Assembly: GCF_932276165.1 (NCBI RefSeq)
Contig: NC_064009.1
Coordinates: 1,550,001 to 1,614,000, forward strand
Length of the DNA: 64,000 nt
Source of the DNA: Plutella xylostella
Lineage: Eukaryota > Arthropoda > Insecta > Lepidoptera > Plutellidae
Direction of reading: 5' to 3'
This document shows, in pieces, positions 9,508 through 19,689 of the stretch. How positions within the stretch are numbered: the first letter of the stretch is position 1; each line of letters begins with the position of its first letter. A program made the translations under genes and the position numbers. Under the pieces are notes generated by a model, which was not told the origin of the DNA, did not search any database, and saw only the letters and a list, made by a program, of their open reading frames with translations.

Positions 9508-11446
9508 TAAAAGCCACTAGTGACGTTGCGACAGGTCGTATGCTGCAACCTCATGTCGTCGACTGCCTACTGGCACCTTTGGTGGCCATGATACGGTTGT
9601 TGGGTTGTTTGTGAAACGATAGCCAAATGAGTGGCATTTCGATGCTTGCATTATTGTAATGCTAAGATTGTTGCAGTTTGATATTGGAGTGGGTTCATTA
9701 GCAGTGAACTTGAAGAGTTTGCTTGGAGGTAAGTATTTTAACTTTGAGTTCTTTCAACAAAGTTTAAACTTTGTTTCTTTTTAACAGAAAAACGGCTGGA
9801 CCATTTTTTTATGATATTTGGCATTCAATAAGTTGACACCCTGTGAACGTGGTAAGTACTTGCTTTTTATGCCAGAAGTTCCTACGGGAAAAGCCTTTTA
9901 TAAAGGTTATTTTTTGATAAATTCTTGATACATAACCGATAACCAGACAAAAACAAATAAATACCTAATAGTATTTTAGGTAGGTAGCACTTACTTGATC
10001 TGCCATGAACAAAAGGTATAAGGTTACTCGCTGTTTTCAATTTCTTAATTACATCGTAGGTTAGTTAGGTACGTACGTAGGTATTTCCTCTTGGCGCATA
10101 GATTAAGCTTTGAGCTAAAGTAATCTTCTGTGAAATCAAACGATACTTATCTTAACTTACCGCAGGCATATTCAATGAACAATTAAGTTTTCACTTAAGA
10201 TAGTAAAAATATATTCTTTCTGCTTCCTGTTTTCACGCGTGGTATCGTATGACAGTGCGGGGCAATAAATTATAATTTTAATAGTTTTTTTATATTGTTT
10301 TTCTTTAGTCTCGCTGCGTGCGCGTATTAGCATGCGTAATTGCAGTGGCGCATTGTGGGCGGATGCCAATTATGGGATTCGTTGTACCTAATATAAAATG
10401 TAATATTATGGGGTACATGAAAGGAGCCCGAGTGACGTATCAACACTATCAACTGTATTTTATATAAGTACATACGTCCGATGCACGCTGGAGAAGCAAT
10501 CCTTCTACCTCGGAGACAAACCCTAGACTAGCTGTAACCTTTGGCAACGACGCTGTAACAAGAAGTATTTTCAGTAATACCGTCTTTTTCTGTACCCGTA
10601 TCACGAAAATTCGAGCTAACGAATAGAATCGAATGCGAGTGCGACTATTGTCAACTTGACAGCACTTTCGAACACTTTTTACCTTTCGAAAGAGTTTCGA
10701 AAAGAATGACCACAGAGTATACATAATATTATTCTGACAATGACCTATGGAATGATAGCTGTCAAACTTTCGCAAATCTATACACCGCCATTTTGTTGTT
10801 GACAGGTTGACAGCACTTTCGAATAGACTATCGAATAGAATGTGCTGCGTTTTTTCCGGATCGCTCTACTGGTAACTTGTCTAAGTCTGGTGGATCTGTG
10901 CCTCCATCTTTTTCAGCATTAGAAAATATATATTTCTTCCTTGATAAAAAATCGCATGATTGCCAGCCGCCCACTCAGTACGCCTATCGGCTTCTCGGTG
11001 AGTTATTTGGTGTGAAGTGAGAGCGACGCGGCCGGCGGGTGAGTTGCGAGTGAGTTACGAGTGAGTTGCGGCGGATAATGATGTTAATCACCTTTCAGCA
11101 TGCGCGGGAGCAGAAAATACAACAACTCTTACTTTGAAAAAAAAAAAAAAAAATTTTTTTTTTTCTTACTTTGAATCTATTTTTTTAAATATCTAAAATG
11201 ATATGAAATATTGTAATGAAATGAAATGAAACACTGTATATTAGACGTAAAAAAATTGTCGATAGAGTAATATTATATTACTCTACCATCATTTCACAAA
11301 GGCCGCGTCATGCCTTTCGTGATGTAGAACTTAAAGTAAATATTAGGTATACATAGAAAAGGTTGAGGGATTCCACAATAAATTTGCTCAGTATGCCGGA
11401 TACATTTACCTGCCAACAAAAACACACTGATAAAATACCACTCTAA
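9508..11446. other. No gene recognised; A/T run at 11142
   Basis: A 52-nt block at 9677-9728 is bordered by TTGCAG and GGTAAGTATT but is too short to call an exon. TTGACAGCACTTTCGAA occurs twice (about 10666 and 10806). At about 11139-11164 an A17 run abuts a T11 run. GTGAGTTGCGAGTGAGTTAC repeats weakly at 11040-11070. Confidence 0.4.
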
Positions 11447-11587
11447 GGCCCTGTTCCACAATGTCTGGTTAGTGGCTACTTGTCAGATAAAATACATGCT
11501 GTCACTGTCAAAAAAATAATAACAGAGGGTGACAGAATGTGTTTTATCTGACAAGTAGCCACTAACCAGACATTGTGGAACAGGGCC
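11447..11587. mobile_element. Palindromic Harbinger-type MITE, family K
   Basis: 141 bp and almost fully self-complementary: GGCCCTGTTCCACAATGTCT at the left and its inverse AGACATTGTGGAACAGGGCC at the right, with about 53-bp arms around a short loop containing CTGTCACTGTC. Flanked by TAA on both sides. The near-perfect arms imply recent mobility. A degenerate relative lies at 12029. Confidence 0.85.
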
Positions 11588-12028
11588 TAAGCCTTAAGTT
11601 TCACCATACTCTGTTTGATCATAAACATCATGTTATTTATATCATAAAAAGGGATTACTTGTTGATTTTTGACACATCTATTAAGAATTCAATATGGAAA
11701 TTTTATGTTAGATGACACTAACAATGTAATGGAGCTGTTAATGATCTAACAGACTATGGTGAAACTAGGCATAACTCAACTAGTTACTATTGGCTAGCCT
11801 ACGGGTATGGAGACCAATGACGATTGAGAGTAGGCAACGGCACAGACATTGCGCGGTAAAGCCACAATACACGGGAATCCGTATCTAATAGCTTCGTGCC
11901 TATTATATCACACGTCATGTATTATTTCCACTTTTCCACGCACGCTGCACTATACACATGTAAACATAATAATACAATAGCAACTAACTGCAGTCTGTAT
12001 TAAAGTATACGAAAGCACCAAAGGCTAA

Positions 12029-12142
12029 GGGCCTGTTTCACAATGTCTGGATAATGGCTACCTGTGGGATGAAAGTCTTTTAAACAGTGACAGCGTTTTA
12101 TCCCACAGGTATACATTTACCCTGACATTGAGAACCATACCC
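12029..12142. mobile_element. Degenerate relative of MITE K
   Basis: Begins GGGCCTGTTTCACAATGTCT after TAA. The inner CTACCTGTGGGATGAAA is mirrored by TTTTATCCCACAGGTA. The right end has decayed (CTGACATTGAGAACCATACC). Confidence 0.65.
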
Positions 12143-12452
12143 TAATTAATGTCCAGTTCGAGTTACACTGTAATAATTCCGTGGATTTAAGAAATCTCTG
12201 CCGAACCAGTCATTCAATCTAACATGTAGGGCTACCATGATATCAGGACCCGTCTAAAATCATTTCCCAGTCATTAGCCCACCCCCGCCCGCGGCTGTTC
12301 GAGCTAAGTATCGATTATACATCGAGCCGAGTATCGAATAGTCCATCATCGAGTGGTTTCATCGAGTGTTAGATTAATAATGTACAACCAGATGGAGTGT
12401 CAGTGCTAAAGAAACGTCTCGACGAATAACAACCCATTTTTACCACTGAGAC

Positions 12453-12520
12453 TTTTACGTAAGGTTCCACTCGAGAGAGCCATGTACAGGAACTTTGCTC
12501 CCTCTCAGAATAGAATAGAA
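12453..12520 (+). mobile_element. 5'-truncated SINE-2 tail with 12-bp TSD
   Basis: Contains AAGGTTCCACTCGAGAGAGC and ends in AGAATAGAATAGAA, the same 3' end as the full SINE-2 copies at 19744 and 38670. TACCACTGAGAC directly flanks it (12441-12452 and 12521-12532). A 5'-truncated SINE insertion is the simplest reading. Confidence 0.7.
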
Positions 12521-12781
12521 TACCACTGAGACCTTATTCATTGGTACAATGTACACGACAGACCATCTTCTTCGTACATTGTTAGTCTAAGCGCCGAGTG
12601 CCCGACTCCTCGCGGCCGCAGTCGTGAGATGGGTGCGATTTGTGGTGTTCTGATGGATGGCCTGCAGGCAGCGTGCACTGATTTCTTTATTATTATCTGC
12701 GCAACGGCATTTTGTTTCCACAGTCGTAGTTCGGTAAAATGATCGAGTAAGAAAGACTTTGAATAAATGCCCTTTGTATTG

Positions 12782-12965
12782 GTACCTGTGACTAGCTATC
12801 TTAGGCTTCGCTTCGCCTTAAAAGATTTCCCCGTGGAAATTTCGGGAATTCCTTTCTTAGTGCTCAGTTACACTACCTAAGGAATTAACCTACGTGCCAA
12901 GTTTCATGATTGTAGGTTCAGCCGTTTGGGCTGTGCGTTGATGCCCAATTAGTCACTGTCTTCTT
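12782..12965 (-). mobile_element. Degenerate copy of the Helitron-like family
   Basis: Follows the same block order as better copies at 33124 and 47752: an AGCTAT..GCTTCGCTTCGCCTTAAAA segment, then CCCGTGGAAATT, CCAAGTTTCAT and a GTTCAGCCGTTTGGGC relative of the usual CGTTCAGTAGTTTTGG. Clearly older than the other copies. Confidence 0.5.
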
Positions 12966-13059
12966 TTATATACTTATATAATATAGATAATGTGTATATA
13001 GTCTCAGGGTGTTAAAACTTAATAATTTAACAATTCTGCAAAGCTTAATAATTCTGGTT

Positions 13060-13160
13060 AACTTTTGTTCCTCGACATTTGGAATTTCGTGAAAACATAA
13101 ATCTGGGGGCACGGCAGTGCCCCAGCGAAGTCTCGAGCAAAACGGGCACGGCCGTACCAT
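13060..13160 (-). pseudogene. Possible THAP-like N-terminal fragment
   Basis: On the minus strand a Met is followed by MVRPCPFCSRLRW and, about 20 residues on, CFHEIPNVEEQKL. The spacing of CxxC and FHxxP resembles the start of a THAP zinc finger (C2CH, with FHxFP). The second half of the finger (CxxHF) was not found, so it is a fragment or a look-alike. The surrounding frame is open from 13193 to 12966. Confidence 0.3.
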
Positions 13161-13730
13161 CTTTTCTCGAAGCGATTCGCGGCAGTTTCGCACCCCCTAT
13201 ATCTTCGATGTGGACAAAGCTAGGAGTTTAGGTTTTCGGTGAATAATAGTAGGCATCATAACAAGCTTAATTTCGAAATAACATGCCACAGGGGTATAAT
13301 CGTGACAGTTCTGACATTGCGAAAAAGAGACGCTTAGCTACATTAAGCGTAAGAAAGAAACGTTAAGCTGTAAATGTTTTTTGTCCTTTTTGCTGTGGCG
13401 CCTGTTTACGTCAGTTCTCTGTGCCAAACAATGAAACAAATGAAAAATCTGTGCCAAACAAAGGCTGACAGTTACAACAAAATTTTCTAAATGCTATTTA
13501 TTTTTGATTTGCTAGTGATTTGTGGGTGTTTATTAAGTTTATTAGACTATTATCATCACTTAACGAGTGTGTGACATGGGTGGGTGGATTTTGTTCGGTT
13601 GTATAGAGCATATTGAACGAAAACACGATGGAATGATGGATGAGATATATTTTCACATGTAAGTAGATACTATCAAGTTTAACAAGCTTACATTCATCAT
13701 CGTACTATCTATTGGCTCGATTTTAATATA
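13161..13730. other. No gene recognised
   Basis: TGTGCCAAACAAtgaaa and TGTGCCAAACAAAGG (about 13422 and 13450) form a short direct repeat. Nothing else stands out. Confidence 0.4.
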
Positions 13731-14202
13731 AAACGGACGTAGTTACGCAGAAAGGACTCAACCCACACAAACCTAGTTCTGAGATATAGACGTTTAAAGT
13801 TCTAATCGGTATTCTTCAGCAATGAAAAGCATCTTATATGTGGAAATCATCTTAAATTATGCATATTTATTGTTATTTTACTATTGCAAATCATGGTGTG
13901 GCTATAACGAATATTTATTGAGTTATTAATGAAAATATGCACTTGGATCCTTTCTCCTAAATTGCTTTTTCTATGCAAGCAGGGAAATTCAACGTTTCGC
14001 AGAAAGGATCCAACCAAATATTTATTTTTATAAAATATTTTTAAAAATAACAATATGGTTTTTAAAGTAAAATATTTTTATTGTAGACACAAGACATTAC
14101 TTTTTTACACAAAATAAAAATTATATATCAAAAGTAAACCTATTATTAAATAATTTATATTGAAATGTAATCGGAAACAACATTTCACATCTATATAAAA
14201 AT

Positions 14203-14577
14203 CTAACCGGAACTGTATTCCCAAGCGCAAAACTCTGGATCAACTTAACCGATTTTGATATTTTTTTTACAAAATAGAAGCCTACGTTTTTAGTGAGTAT
14301 CTACGACCCGTTTGTATCCCATAATTTTCAGGATAAAGCATTTTGGCGGAAAGCAAACCTCATAGAAAAAAGTTGGGCATGAATAAAATTCTAACCGGAA
14401 ATGTGTTCCCAAGAGCAAAACTCTGGATCAACTTAACCGATTTTGATATATTTTTTTACGAAATGGAAGCCCGCTTTTTTAGTAAGTGTCTACGACCCGT
14501 ATTTATCCCATACTTTTCAGGATAAAGCAATATGAACATAAGCAAACCTCAAAGGATAAAGTTGGACATAAATAAAA
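14203..14577 (+). repeat. Two-copy 188-bp tandem duplication
   Basis: CTAACCGGAAnTGTnTTCCC occurs at 14203 and 14391, followed in both by AAAACTCTGGATCAACTTAA and by a CTACGACCCG..TATCCCAT..TTTTCAGGATAAAGCA run; a third partial start is at about 14570. The copies differ at scattered positions, so the duplication is not very recent. Confidence 0.85.
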
Positions 14578-14672
14578 TTCTCCTTTACTCTAACTTCACT
14601 TCATCATCCTCGGTATATTGCAAGTATCCTCCTTTTTATGCCTCCGTAGGATATCCGTCGTTCCCTGTGCTT

Positions 14673-14715
14673 ACCATACGATCGCTGAAAAGTGGGATTT
14701 CAGCGATCGTATGGT
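14673..14715. other. Perfect 18-bp hairpin with 7-nt loop
   Basis: ACCATACGATCGCTGAAA, then AGTGGGA, then the exact inverse TTTCAGCGATCGTATGGT. It could be the core of a tiny MITE or a structured RNA stem; there is no flanking evidence for either. Confidence 0.85.
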
Positions 14716-14801
14716 CCGTATCACTTCGACTTTACTTTGCGGTTGGATATTAAAATTTATGTTAAGATGCAGAATAATTATAAATCTCATTATCATTAAC
14801 C

Positions 14802-15030
14802 ATCATCACGACCCGTCACATCTCCACTGCCGGGGCATGGGTCTCCTTCCAATGAAGGAAGGGGTTAGGCCTAGTCCACTACTCTGTCCCAGTGTGGGTT
14901 AGTGGACCCCAACACAAGCAAGCTTGTGCTGACAGAGTTGACGGGTAATTGGGCAACCCGACTGTCAGATGTTTTCAAGCCGCCCGAAGGTCTCTGAGTA
15001 GGCTTAACGACTGCTATCGATTTTATTATA
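14802..15030 (+). mobile_element. Interspersed repeat, family D, copy 1
   Basis: Runs CCACTGCCGGGGCATGGGTC, CAATGAAGGAAGGGGTTAGG, GGACCCCAACACAAGCAAGC, CAACCCGACTGTCAGATG and CAAGCCGCCCGAAGG, ending near TAGGCTTAACGACTGCT. The same series occurs at 62887-63235. No ORF. Class unknown to me: possibly a SINE or a LINE 3' end. Confidence 0.75.
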
Positions 15031-15059
15031 ATCATAATGATTACGATTATGCTTCTTGA

Positions 15060-15845
15060 CATACATCAAGATCTGGATATACAAGATGCTCCTGGTTTAT
15101 TGAATCTGCATCCAACTCATCAGATGCAGACTGGTTTAGATCTTTAAAAACTTCGGCAATGTGGTCATACCATCTTACAAGTCGGTCTTCCATAGCAACA
15201 AGGAGATATCCTGGGGTTTGTTGCAAAGTTTATTTGATTCTTTCTATAGATCCTTCATGGCAGCCGCTGTTTGTTTTCTCCAAGATATAGAATCAGACTA
15301 ACAGCGTTGGTCCTTTTTTAAATTACGTTTGATATTTTGTTCACAAAGAAAATACTCGTACGCAACTCGTGCTTCTTTAGAATGGTAGTCTAGTTCGATG
15401 TTAAGTCTTCCTTGGAGAGTTGATCATATGCCATGTTCCTTTAGACATCCATTCTTTCTTTAAGTGTTCCTTGTGCCTTATTATTAAAACATGTCTTTAA
15501 TGCCAGTGCAGTTATCTTTGATTGAGGCGCGTCGCCCACGCTTAGTAGGTTGATGGTATTTGTAGTGGATCTGGATACTAAGTTATCTTCTGACTTCTGG
15601 GTCCTGCAGCTTATTTACAGCGACATCTTTGGCAGATCTTGTGGCCTGCTTCTGAGCTCCCGCTATCGTCAAGCAGATTTTTCCAACGACTAAGTGGTGA
15701 TCACTCTTGACTTTAGCAACCCTTCTTAAGTATTTCTAACATATAGAAGTGAATGTCTTCATTTTAGAATAATAAAAATGTGGTCGATTTGGTTCCCGGT
15801 CCGACAGTCGTGTGAGAACCAAGTCACCTTGTGACATCCCTTTGG
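15060..15845 (-). pseudogene. RTE-clade LINE endonuclease fragment
   Basis: On the minus strand, with frameshifts and stops, the translation includes GNQIDHIFI, then about 40 residues later KSDHHLVVGKICLTIAG, then QKQATRSAKDVAVNKLQ, and nearer the 3' end RWYDHIAEVFKDLNQSASDE. NQIDHI and SDHHLV are the endonuclease C-terminal motifs of RTE-type non-LTR elements, followed by the spacer leading to the RT. No catalytic core of the RT remains. It lies inside the 13.7-16.8 kb unit. Confidence 0.7.
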
Positions 15846-15847
15846 AG

Positions 15848-15983
15848 TTACCACCACCGAAAATTAGCCATTAACAATCCTTAGGCATCGTCGCTCGCTT
15901 GTCAAATCGGGTGTAACTTGTATGAATCTGATAGATGTTTGAGAGTCGAGCGACGCTGCTTATGGATTGTTAATTGCTAATGT
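15848..15983. mobile_element. Fold-back MITE, family C, copy 2
   Basis: ACCACCACCGAAAATTAGCC at the left; ATGGATTGTTAATTGCTAAT at the right is its inverse in outline. It sits between the two oppositely oriented RTE fragments and shares its interior (ATCTGATAGATGTTTGA) with copy 1. Confidence 0.75.
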
Positions 15984-16230
15984 GACTTGCCCACACTAAC
16001 ATACGGTGCCGATACATGGACGATGACCAACGAAACTTTGCACCGAATCAGAGTTCCACAAAGAGCTATAGAGCGAGCCATGTTAAGTATTTCGCTTAGA
16101 CGTATTCCCAACGAGGTGATCCGTCAAAAAGGGGAAAGTGTTCAACGTCGGTATACGGGTCGCCGAACTGAAATGGGAGTGGCAGGATACTTGGCTCGTG
16201 GGGGGACGGAAGGTGGAAAAATGCGGTGAC
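15984..16230 (+). pseudogene. RTE-clade LINE C-terminal fragment, plus strand
   Basis: Open frame from 15987 with MPTLTYGADTWTMTNETLHR followed by VPQRAIERAMLSISLR and NEVIRQKGE. These match the post-RT segment of RTE elements (LTYGAETW, RAMERAMLG, RNEVIRQ). A relative on the minus strand lies at 55278-55484. The upstream RT is missing, and the fragment points opposite to the endonuclease relic next door. Confidence 0.75.
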
Positions 16231-16254
16231 AGAATAGTGGCCAAGAGACGGAAC

Positions 16255-16635
16255 AAAAACAGTTTGAATCCTTTCTGTTTTATTAAAAACTTATATTCTA
16301 TGAAACAACTCAGACAGTTTGAGTCCTTTCTGCTAAATACAAATTGACTTCTTTCAATCAATAAGTATTTCGCTAAAACGACTCAAGACGGTTTGAGTCC
16401 TTTCTGCTAAATACAAATTGTCTTTTTTCAATGAATAAGTATTTCTCTAAAACGACTCAGACGGGTTGAGTCCTTTCTGCTAAATAAAAATTGTCTTTTT
16501 TTAATGAATACGTATTTCTCTAAAACGACTCAGAGCGCTTGAGTCTTTTGTGAAAAACTAAATTTTTCATGGTTTCATAGGAAATGCGTTTCTGTAAAAG
16601 GACTCAAACAGTTTGAGTCCTTTATGTGAAACTAA
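16255..16635 (+). repeat. Subterminal array of the TIR motif, period 72-75 bp
   Basis: GAGTCCTTTCTGC or a close variant starts at 16321, 16395, 16468, 16540 (GAGTCTTTTG) and 16615, with a shorter-spaced first copy at 16265. Between copies, CTAAATACAAATTGTCTTTT and GTATTTCTCTAAAACGACTC repeat. The motif is the inner half of the element's own TIR. Confidence 0.85.
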
Positions 16636-17217
16636 AAAATGTGTGTTTCATACAATGTGGGTTGGTCCCCCACATCAAAAAAGTATGTTGTAGTTGGTTT
16701 TTTACTGTGTTTGTTTTCTTGACAGGTAGACCCTACATTAAATAGCATGTTCTAGTATATAACTCAATTTTGACAAAGTTGTGGATTGAGGCCTTTCTGC
16801 GTAACTACGTCCAAACGATACTAATTTTAATACTGTAAGGTCTTTTAGTATCAGTTTTAAGTAAAAATTACGAGGTACCATATCATAACAAATCACATGG
16901 TGTTGCAAGTTATTGAAAATTTATTTTACCCACAAATATTATAGTATGCAAAGAAAATACTAGAAATTGTAACGGACTCGGGTTGGGTTTACAAATGGGG
17001 CGCACGAATTCGGTTTTTGTGAAGATTGTATTTTGTAGAAGTCATTCTCCTCTTTCAAATGAGGTGCCTCTCATTGTGAGGAAACGTTCGTTTCTTTTTT
17101 TTTCTTCCATGTGTGATTTCTTCTGTATAATATAAAGTTTATTGTATTGATACGAAATACGTGTTTCCTTTAAAAAAAACCCCATCACATATTTGGCCCA
17201 CGATTATAATGCTCATG

Positions 17218-17413
17218 CTCATCCATTTATCTCTTTCATAGGTTTCCGACAGAAAAAAAAATATCAAGAAAATGGATAGACATTACCGGTCGCACAAATT
17301 GGGAACCAAGGAAACATACAAAAATTGTGTTCGGCACATTTTGAAGAGGATTGTTTCGATTGGACGAAGACAATGAATTATACAATCCACTCAGTTTGTG
17401 TATATTAAATAAT
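17218..17413 (+). pseudogene. THAP zinc-finger fragment with a frameshift
   Basis: Reading FHRFPTEKKISRKWIDITGR, then TNWEPRKHTKI, a one-base shift, then CSAHFEEDCFDWTKTMNY. This is the second part of a THAP DNA-binding domain (FHRFP, the invariant Trp, CSxHF). The extra G between AAAATT and TGTTCGG breaks the frame at about 17322. The first CxxC pair is upstream of an in-frame stop and was not securely found. THAP fingers occur in host regulators and in P-element and other DNA transposases; a transposon source is more likely here. Confidence 0.7.
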
Positions 17414-17453
17414 TATATTGAAATCAAATAAGTATGAGTAAAGTTTTTTTTCT

Positions 17454-17642
17454 TATATCGTCGGTTGACAGGAAAAACTCACTAAGGCTGATTTTTCAAT
17501 ATTCAGATAAATGTTATCTGGGTAATACAAACATTGAGAAACATTGAGACGCAACAGCATCAAAATTATTTCCCAGCAAAACTTTTGTCTGGCTATTGAA
17601 AAATTAGCCTTTAGTGTCTTTTTCCTATCAACCGACGATATA
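17454..17642. mobile_element. S-family MITE centred inside a second palindrome
   Basis: Outer arms TATATCGTCGGTTGACAGGA and, inverted, TCCTATCAACCGACGATATA enclose inner arms GGCTGATTTTTCAAT and ATTGAAAAATTAGCC. The inner part resembles the MITE at 50228. Either one 190-bp fold-back element, or an S-type MITE inserted at the centre of an older palindrome. Confidence 0.75.
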
Positions 17643-17900
17643 CTCAAGTTTTGTTTTTGTTATTATGATAAGTGAAATTTCCCCATATTTAGGTTTTATT
17701 TTTTTGTCGGCAACATCTATGGTTTGAGTAAGAGAATAGTGCACACGGCGATTGCGAATCTATTTGTAGTTGATCTGAGTAACATGCCAATTGAATTAAT
17801 AGTTTAGGAGTTACGGTCGATCAAAGTTATACCATTTTGTCACTCACTGACTATGTGACAGATCATTAAAAACTTTATGGTACTTCTAGCAGGTGGCTGT

Positions 17901-18930
17901 TATAGTGCCACAATCTTATCTGTTCCGGTGACGGCATCGCTGTGATCGAATCCAGTGATGCCATCGATTAAATTTTGCCTATTTGTGGTTTAAACGACAA
18001 TGCATTTCTGCTATTGCCTATTTTATAATTAGGTACATTCATAAGTATAGATAAATCAAAATATTGGGACGATAGTAAATGAAAGAGGATAAATCAAACG
18101 AAATTTGTACACGGCAAACATAAATAAAATAAGCTCTAATTATGTTCTTATATAGGAAATTAAATCTAGATTACAATGGTCTAGGTAATATCAGATCTGT
18201 GGGTCGTGGAAATACCGAGATAGACAGACTTAAAAAAACTATTAATTATTATTTATTTATGAACACTATATTTTACATTTTCTAAAGTAACAAGAAATAA
18301 GAGCATAAAATTAAAAGAAATTCAGACAATGTACAAAGGATAATTGCCAAAAAGCAATTTTTTCCAGCCAACCCTTGATAGTAGGTTGGGAGAACATGTC
18401 ATTAATCATTATTATTTCGTCTAAAATCGCTGCAGGCGAAATTCTTCTTGGTATATACTGCTTATGATTTAAAGTGACATGTCACCTGTAATCAAAGAAA
18501 AATAAAGATTATATACTTTTCATTATGACCCATCCCGTCCCCACTGCTGGGGCACGGGATGGGGTGAAAATATTAATAAAATTACATGTGAGTATACGGG
18601 TAAAATTATTCGTCATATTTGGCAACACTAACCTGTAGCCGCTGCAACTCGTTCTTCCAATTTTTCAAACGGAATTAAAGGCGCCTGAATACGTTATTCT
18701 TCCTGCATAAAAGCCAATATATCTAGTATTACTTTTCTTGCATCACTTTTTAGCGCTTTTGGCATTATTTTCACGCCGAAAATCACAAAACAAATTAAAT
18801 AACGTAGCGTCAGCCTCTTCGCAGAAATTGACAACTCAAATAACGCACAGAATATGAAATGACGTTTGACAATGACGTCTCGTTAGTTGCACATTTTGAC
18901 CACCGGAACAGATAAGATTGTGGCACTATA
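17901..18930. mobile_element. 1.03-kb DNA transposon with perfect 30-bp TIRs
   Basis: TATAGTGCCACAATCTTATC at 17901 continues TGTTCCGGTG; the exact inverse occupies 18901-18930. The ends start with TA, compatible with a TA duplication as in the Tc1/mariner group, but TTA/TAA readings cannot be excluded. A short coding relic lies near the right end on the minus strand (18630-18765). The interior is otherwise AT-rich without ORFs. Confidence 0.85.
18630..18765 (-). pseudogene. Truncated N-terminal coding exon of a transposon protein
   Basis: ATG at 18765 opens MPKALKSDARKVILDILAF and continues MQEE before a stop; past the stop the frame resumes IPFEKLEERVAAATG and reaches an ACAG/GTTAGT donor-like border at about 18634. 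The form (basic start, helical segment, RVAAATG) looks like a helix-turn-helix N-terminus of a DNA-transposon protein. I recognise the style but cannot name the family. The rest is absent. Confidence 0.5.
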
Positions 18931-19285
18931 CGAACTTCTATTTAAATACTACATAAATTCATTTACCTAATTTCGTTTAATGCACTAAACAATTTTATCC
19001 TAAACATGTTTAGCTTCATAATTCACCATGGTCTTTTGATTACTATTTAGTTAAATGCGTTTAGCATTCTGCGATTTGTTATTTACGTTCAGTTCCACAT
19101 CTTTTAATGAGAGACTTCATATTTTTATTGAACATTCGAAACGACTCAGCGTAAAACGGAGTCAATCTATCAATTTCAAACATAGAGAAAATAACACTAC
19201 TTATTTCATTTCAAAACAAAACTTATTTCGGCTTTCACCGCGTGGTAGTGTTTGTATTTATTTGTTGTTGTGATTTCAAAGTAAA
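18931..19285. other. Leader region of the Harbinger remnant
   Basis: Contains a 72-codon frame (19055-19273) without recognisable motifs. ATTTCGTTTAATGCACTAAA at about 18972 could belong to a transposon end, but its partner was not found. Confidence 0.3.
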
Positions 19286-19402
19286 ATGAATAGTCAAGCA
19301 GCTTCTTCTCGTGTTCGTGCCCCCAATTTTACAAGGGAAGAACAAGATTTATTGTGCAATGTATTGGAACCATACTTGCACATTATAGAGAGCAAAAAAA
19401 CA
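19286..19402 (+). pseudogene. Harbinger ORF1-type Myb/SANT-like protein, N-terminal piece
   Basis: Starts MNSQAASSRVRAPNFTREEQ and continues DLLCNVLEPYLHIIESKKT. The pattern NFTxEExxLLxxLLxxYxxIIExKKT is the start of the Myb/SANT-like DNA-binding protein carried next to the transposase in PIF/Harbinger elements. After codon 39 the similarity stops abruptly and the sequence becomes the 3' part of the transposase on the other strand, which marks an internal deletion. Confidence 0.65.
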
Positions 19403-19579
19403 TTGTTCTTGAATGGTATCAGGAGATTTAATGTATATTTTATACAATAATGCTATTGCATGAGTAACTCTATGAATGATTCTGCAAGCTGTTGGTTCTT
19501 CCACACCTATCACATCTCCACAAGTAATTAACTGACTGCCAGTTGCATAATATCGGAGTGTGCATAACAACTGGTTCAT
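19392..19579 (-). pseudogene. PIF/Harbinger transposase (HARBI1-like), middle piece
   Basis: Minus-strand frame MNQLLCTLRYYATGSQLITC, GDVIGVEEPTACRIIHRVTH, AIALLYK. LLxxLRFYATGS followed by GDxxGVxxxTACRIIHRV is the hallmark helical segment just before the catalytic domain of HARBI1-type transposases. The DDE domain is missing because of the deletion at about 19400. The N-terminal part continues at 19690-20254. Confidence 0.8.
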
Positions 19580-19689
19580 TGGAGTAACTGCATTATTTTT
19601 GTAACAATAATTATAGGTCTAAATAAAAGTATAAGATAATTATGTAGTCAGATAACTTTATTATTTCAATACCTTAGCTACTTACCTGG

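Larger units (their letters stand above)
13735..16812. mobile_element. 3.1-kb TIR-bounded element with subterminal repeats
   Basis: The left end GGACGTAGTTACGCAGAAAG is mirrored at the right by CTTTCTGCGTAACTACGTCC; the match continues inward as GACTCAACCCAC versus GCCTCAATCCAC. The direct 4-bp AAAC flanks both ends (13731-13734, 16813-16816). The motif TTGAGTCCTTTCTGC, contained in the TIR, recurs at about 13948, 14007 (inverted) and as an array at 16255-16635. No transposase frame remains. The interior carries a tandem duplication, a hairpin, RTE LINE debris and a family C MITE. A 4-bp duplication is compatible with Chapaev/CMC or Academ-like elements, but I cannot assign it. Confidence 0.7.

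Noticed and set aside
9677..9728. Exon-like 52 nt between TTGCAG and GGTAAGTATT
   Set aside because: Too short, weak upstream pyrimidine tract, 17 open codons are expected by chance.
12629..12742. 37-codon frame in CpG-rich sequence with a hydrophobic FFIIICATAF segment
   Set aside because: No support beyond ATG and length; no acceptor, donor or conservation evidence.
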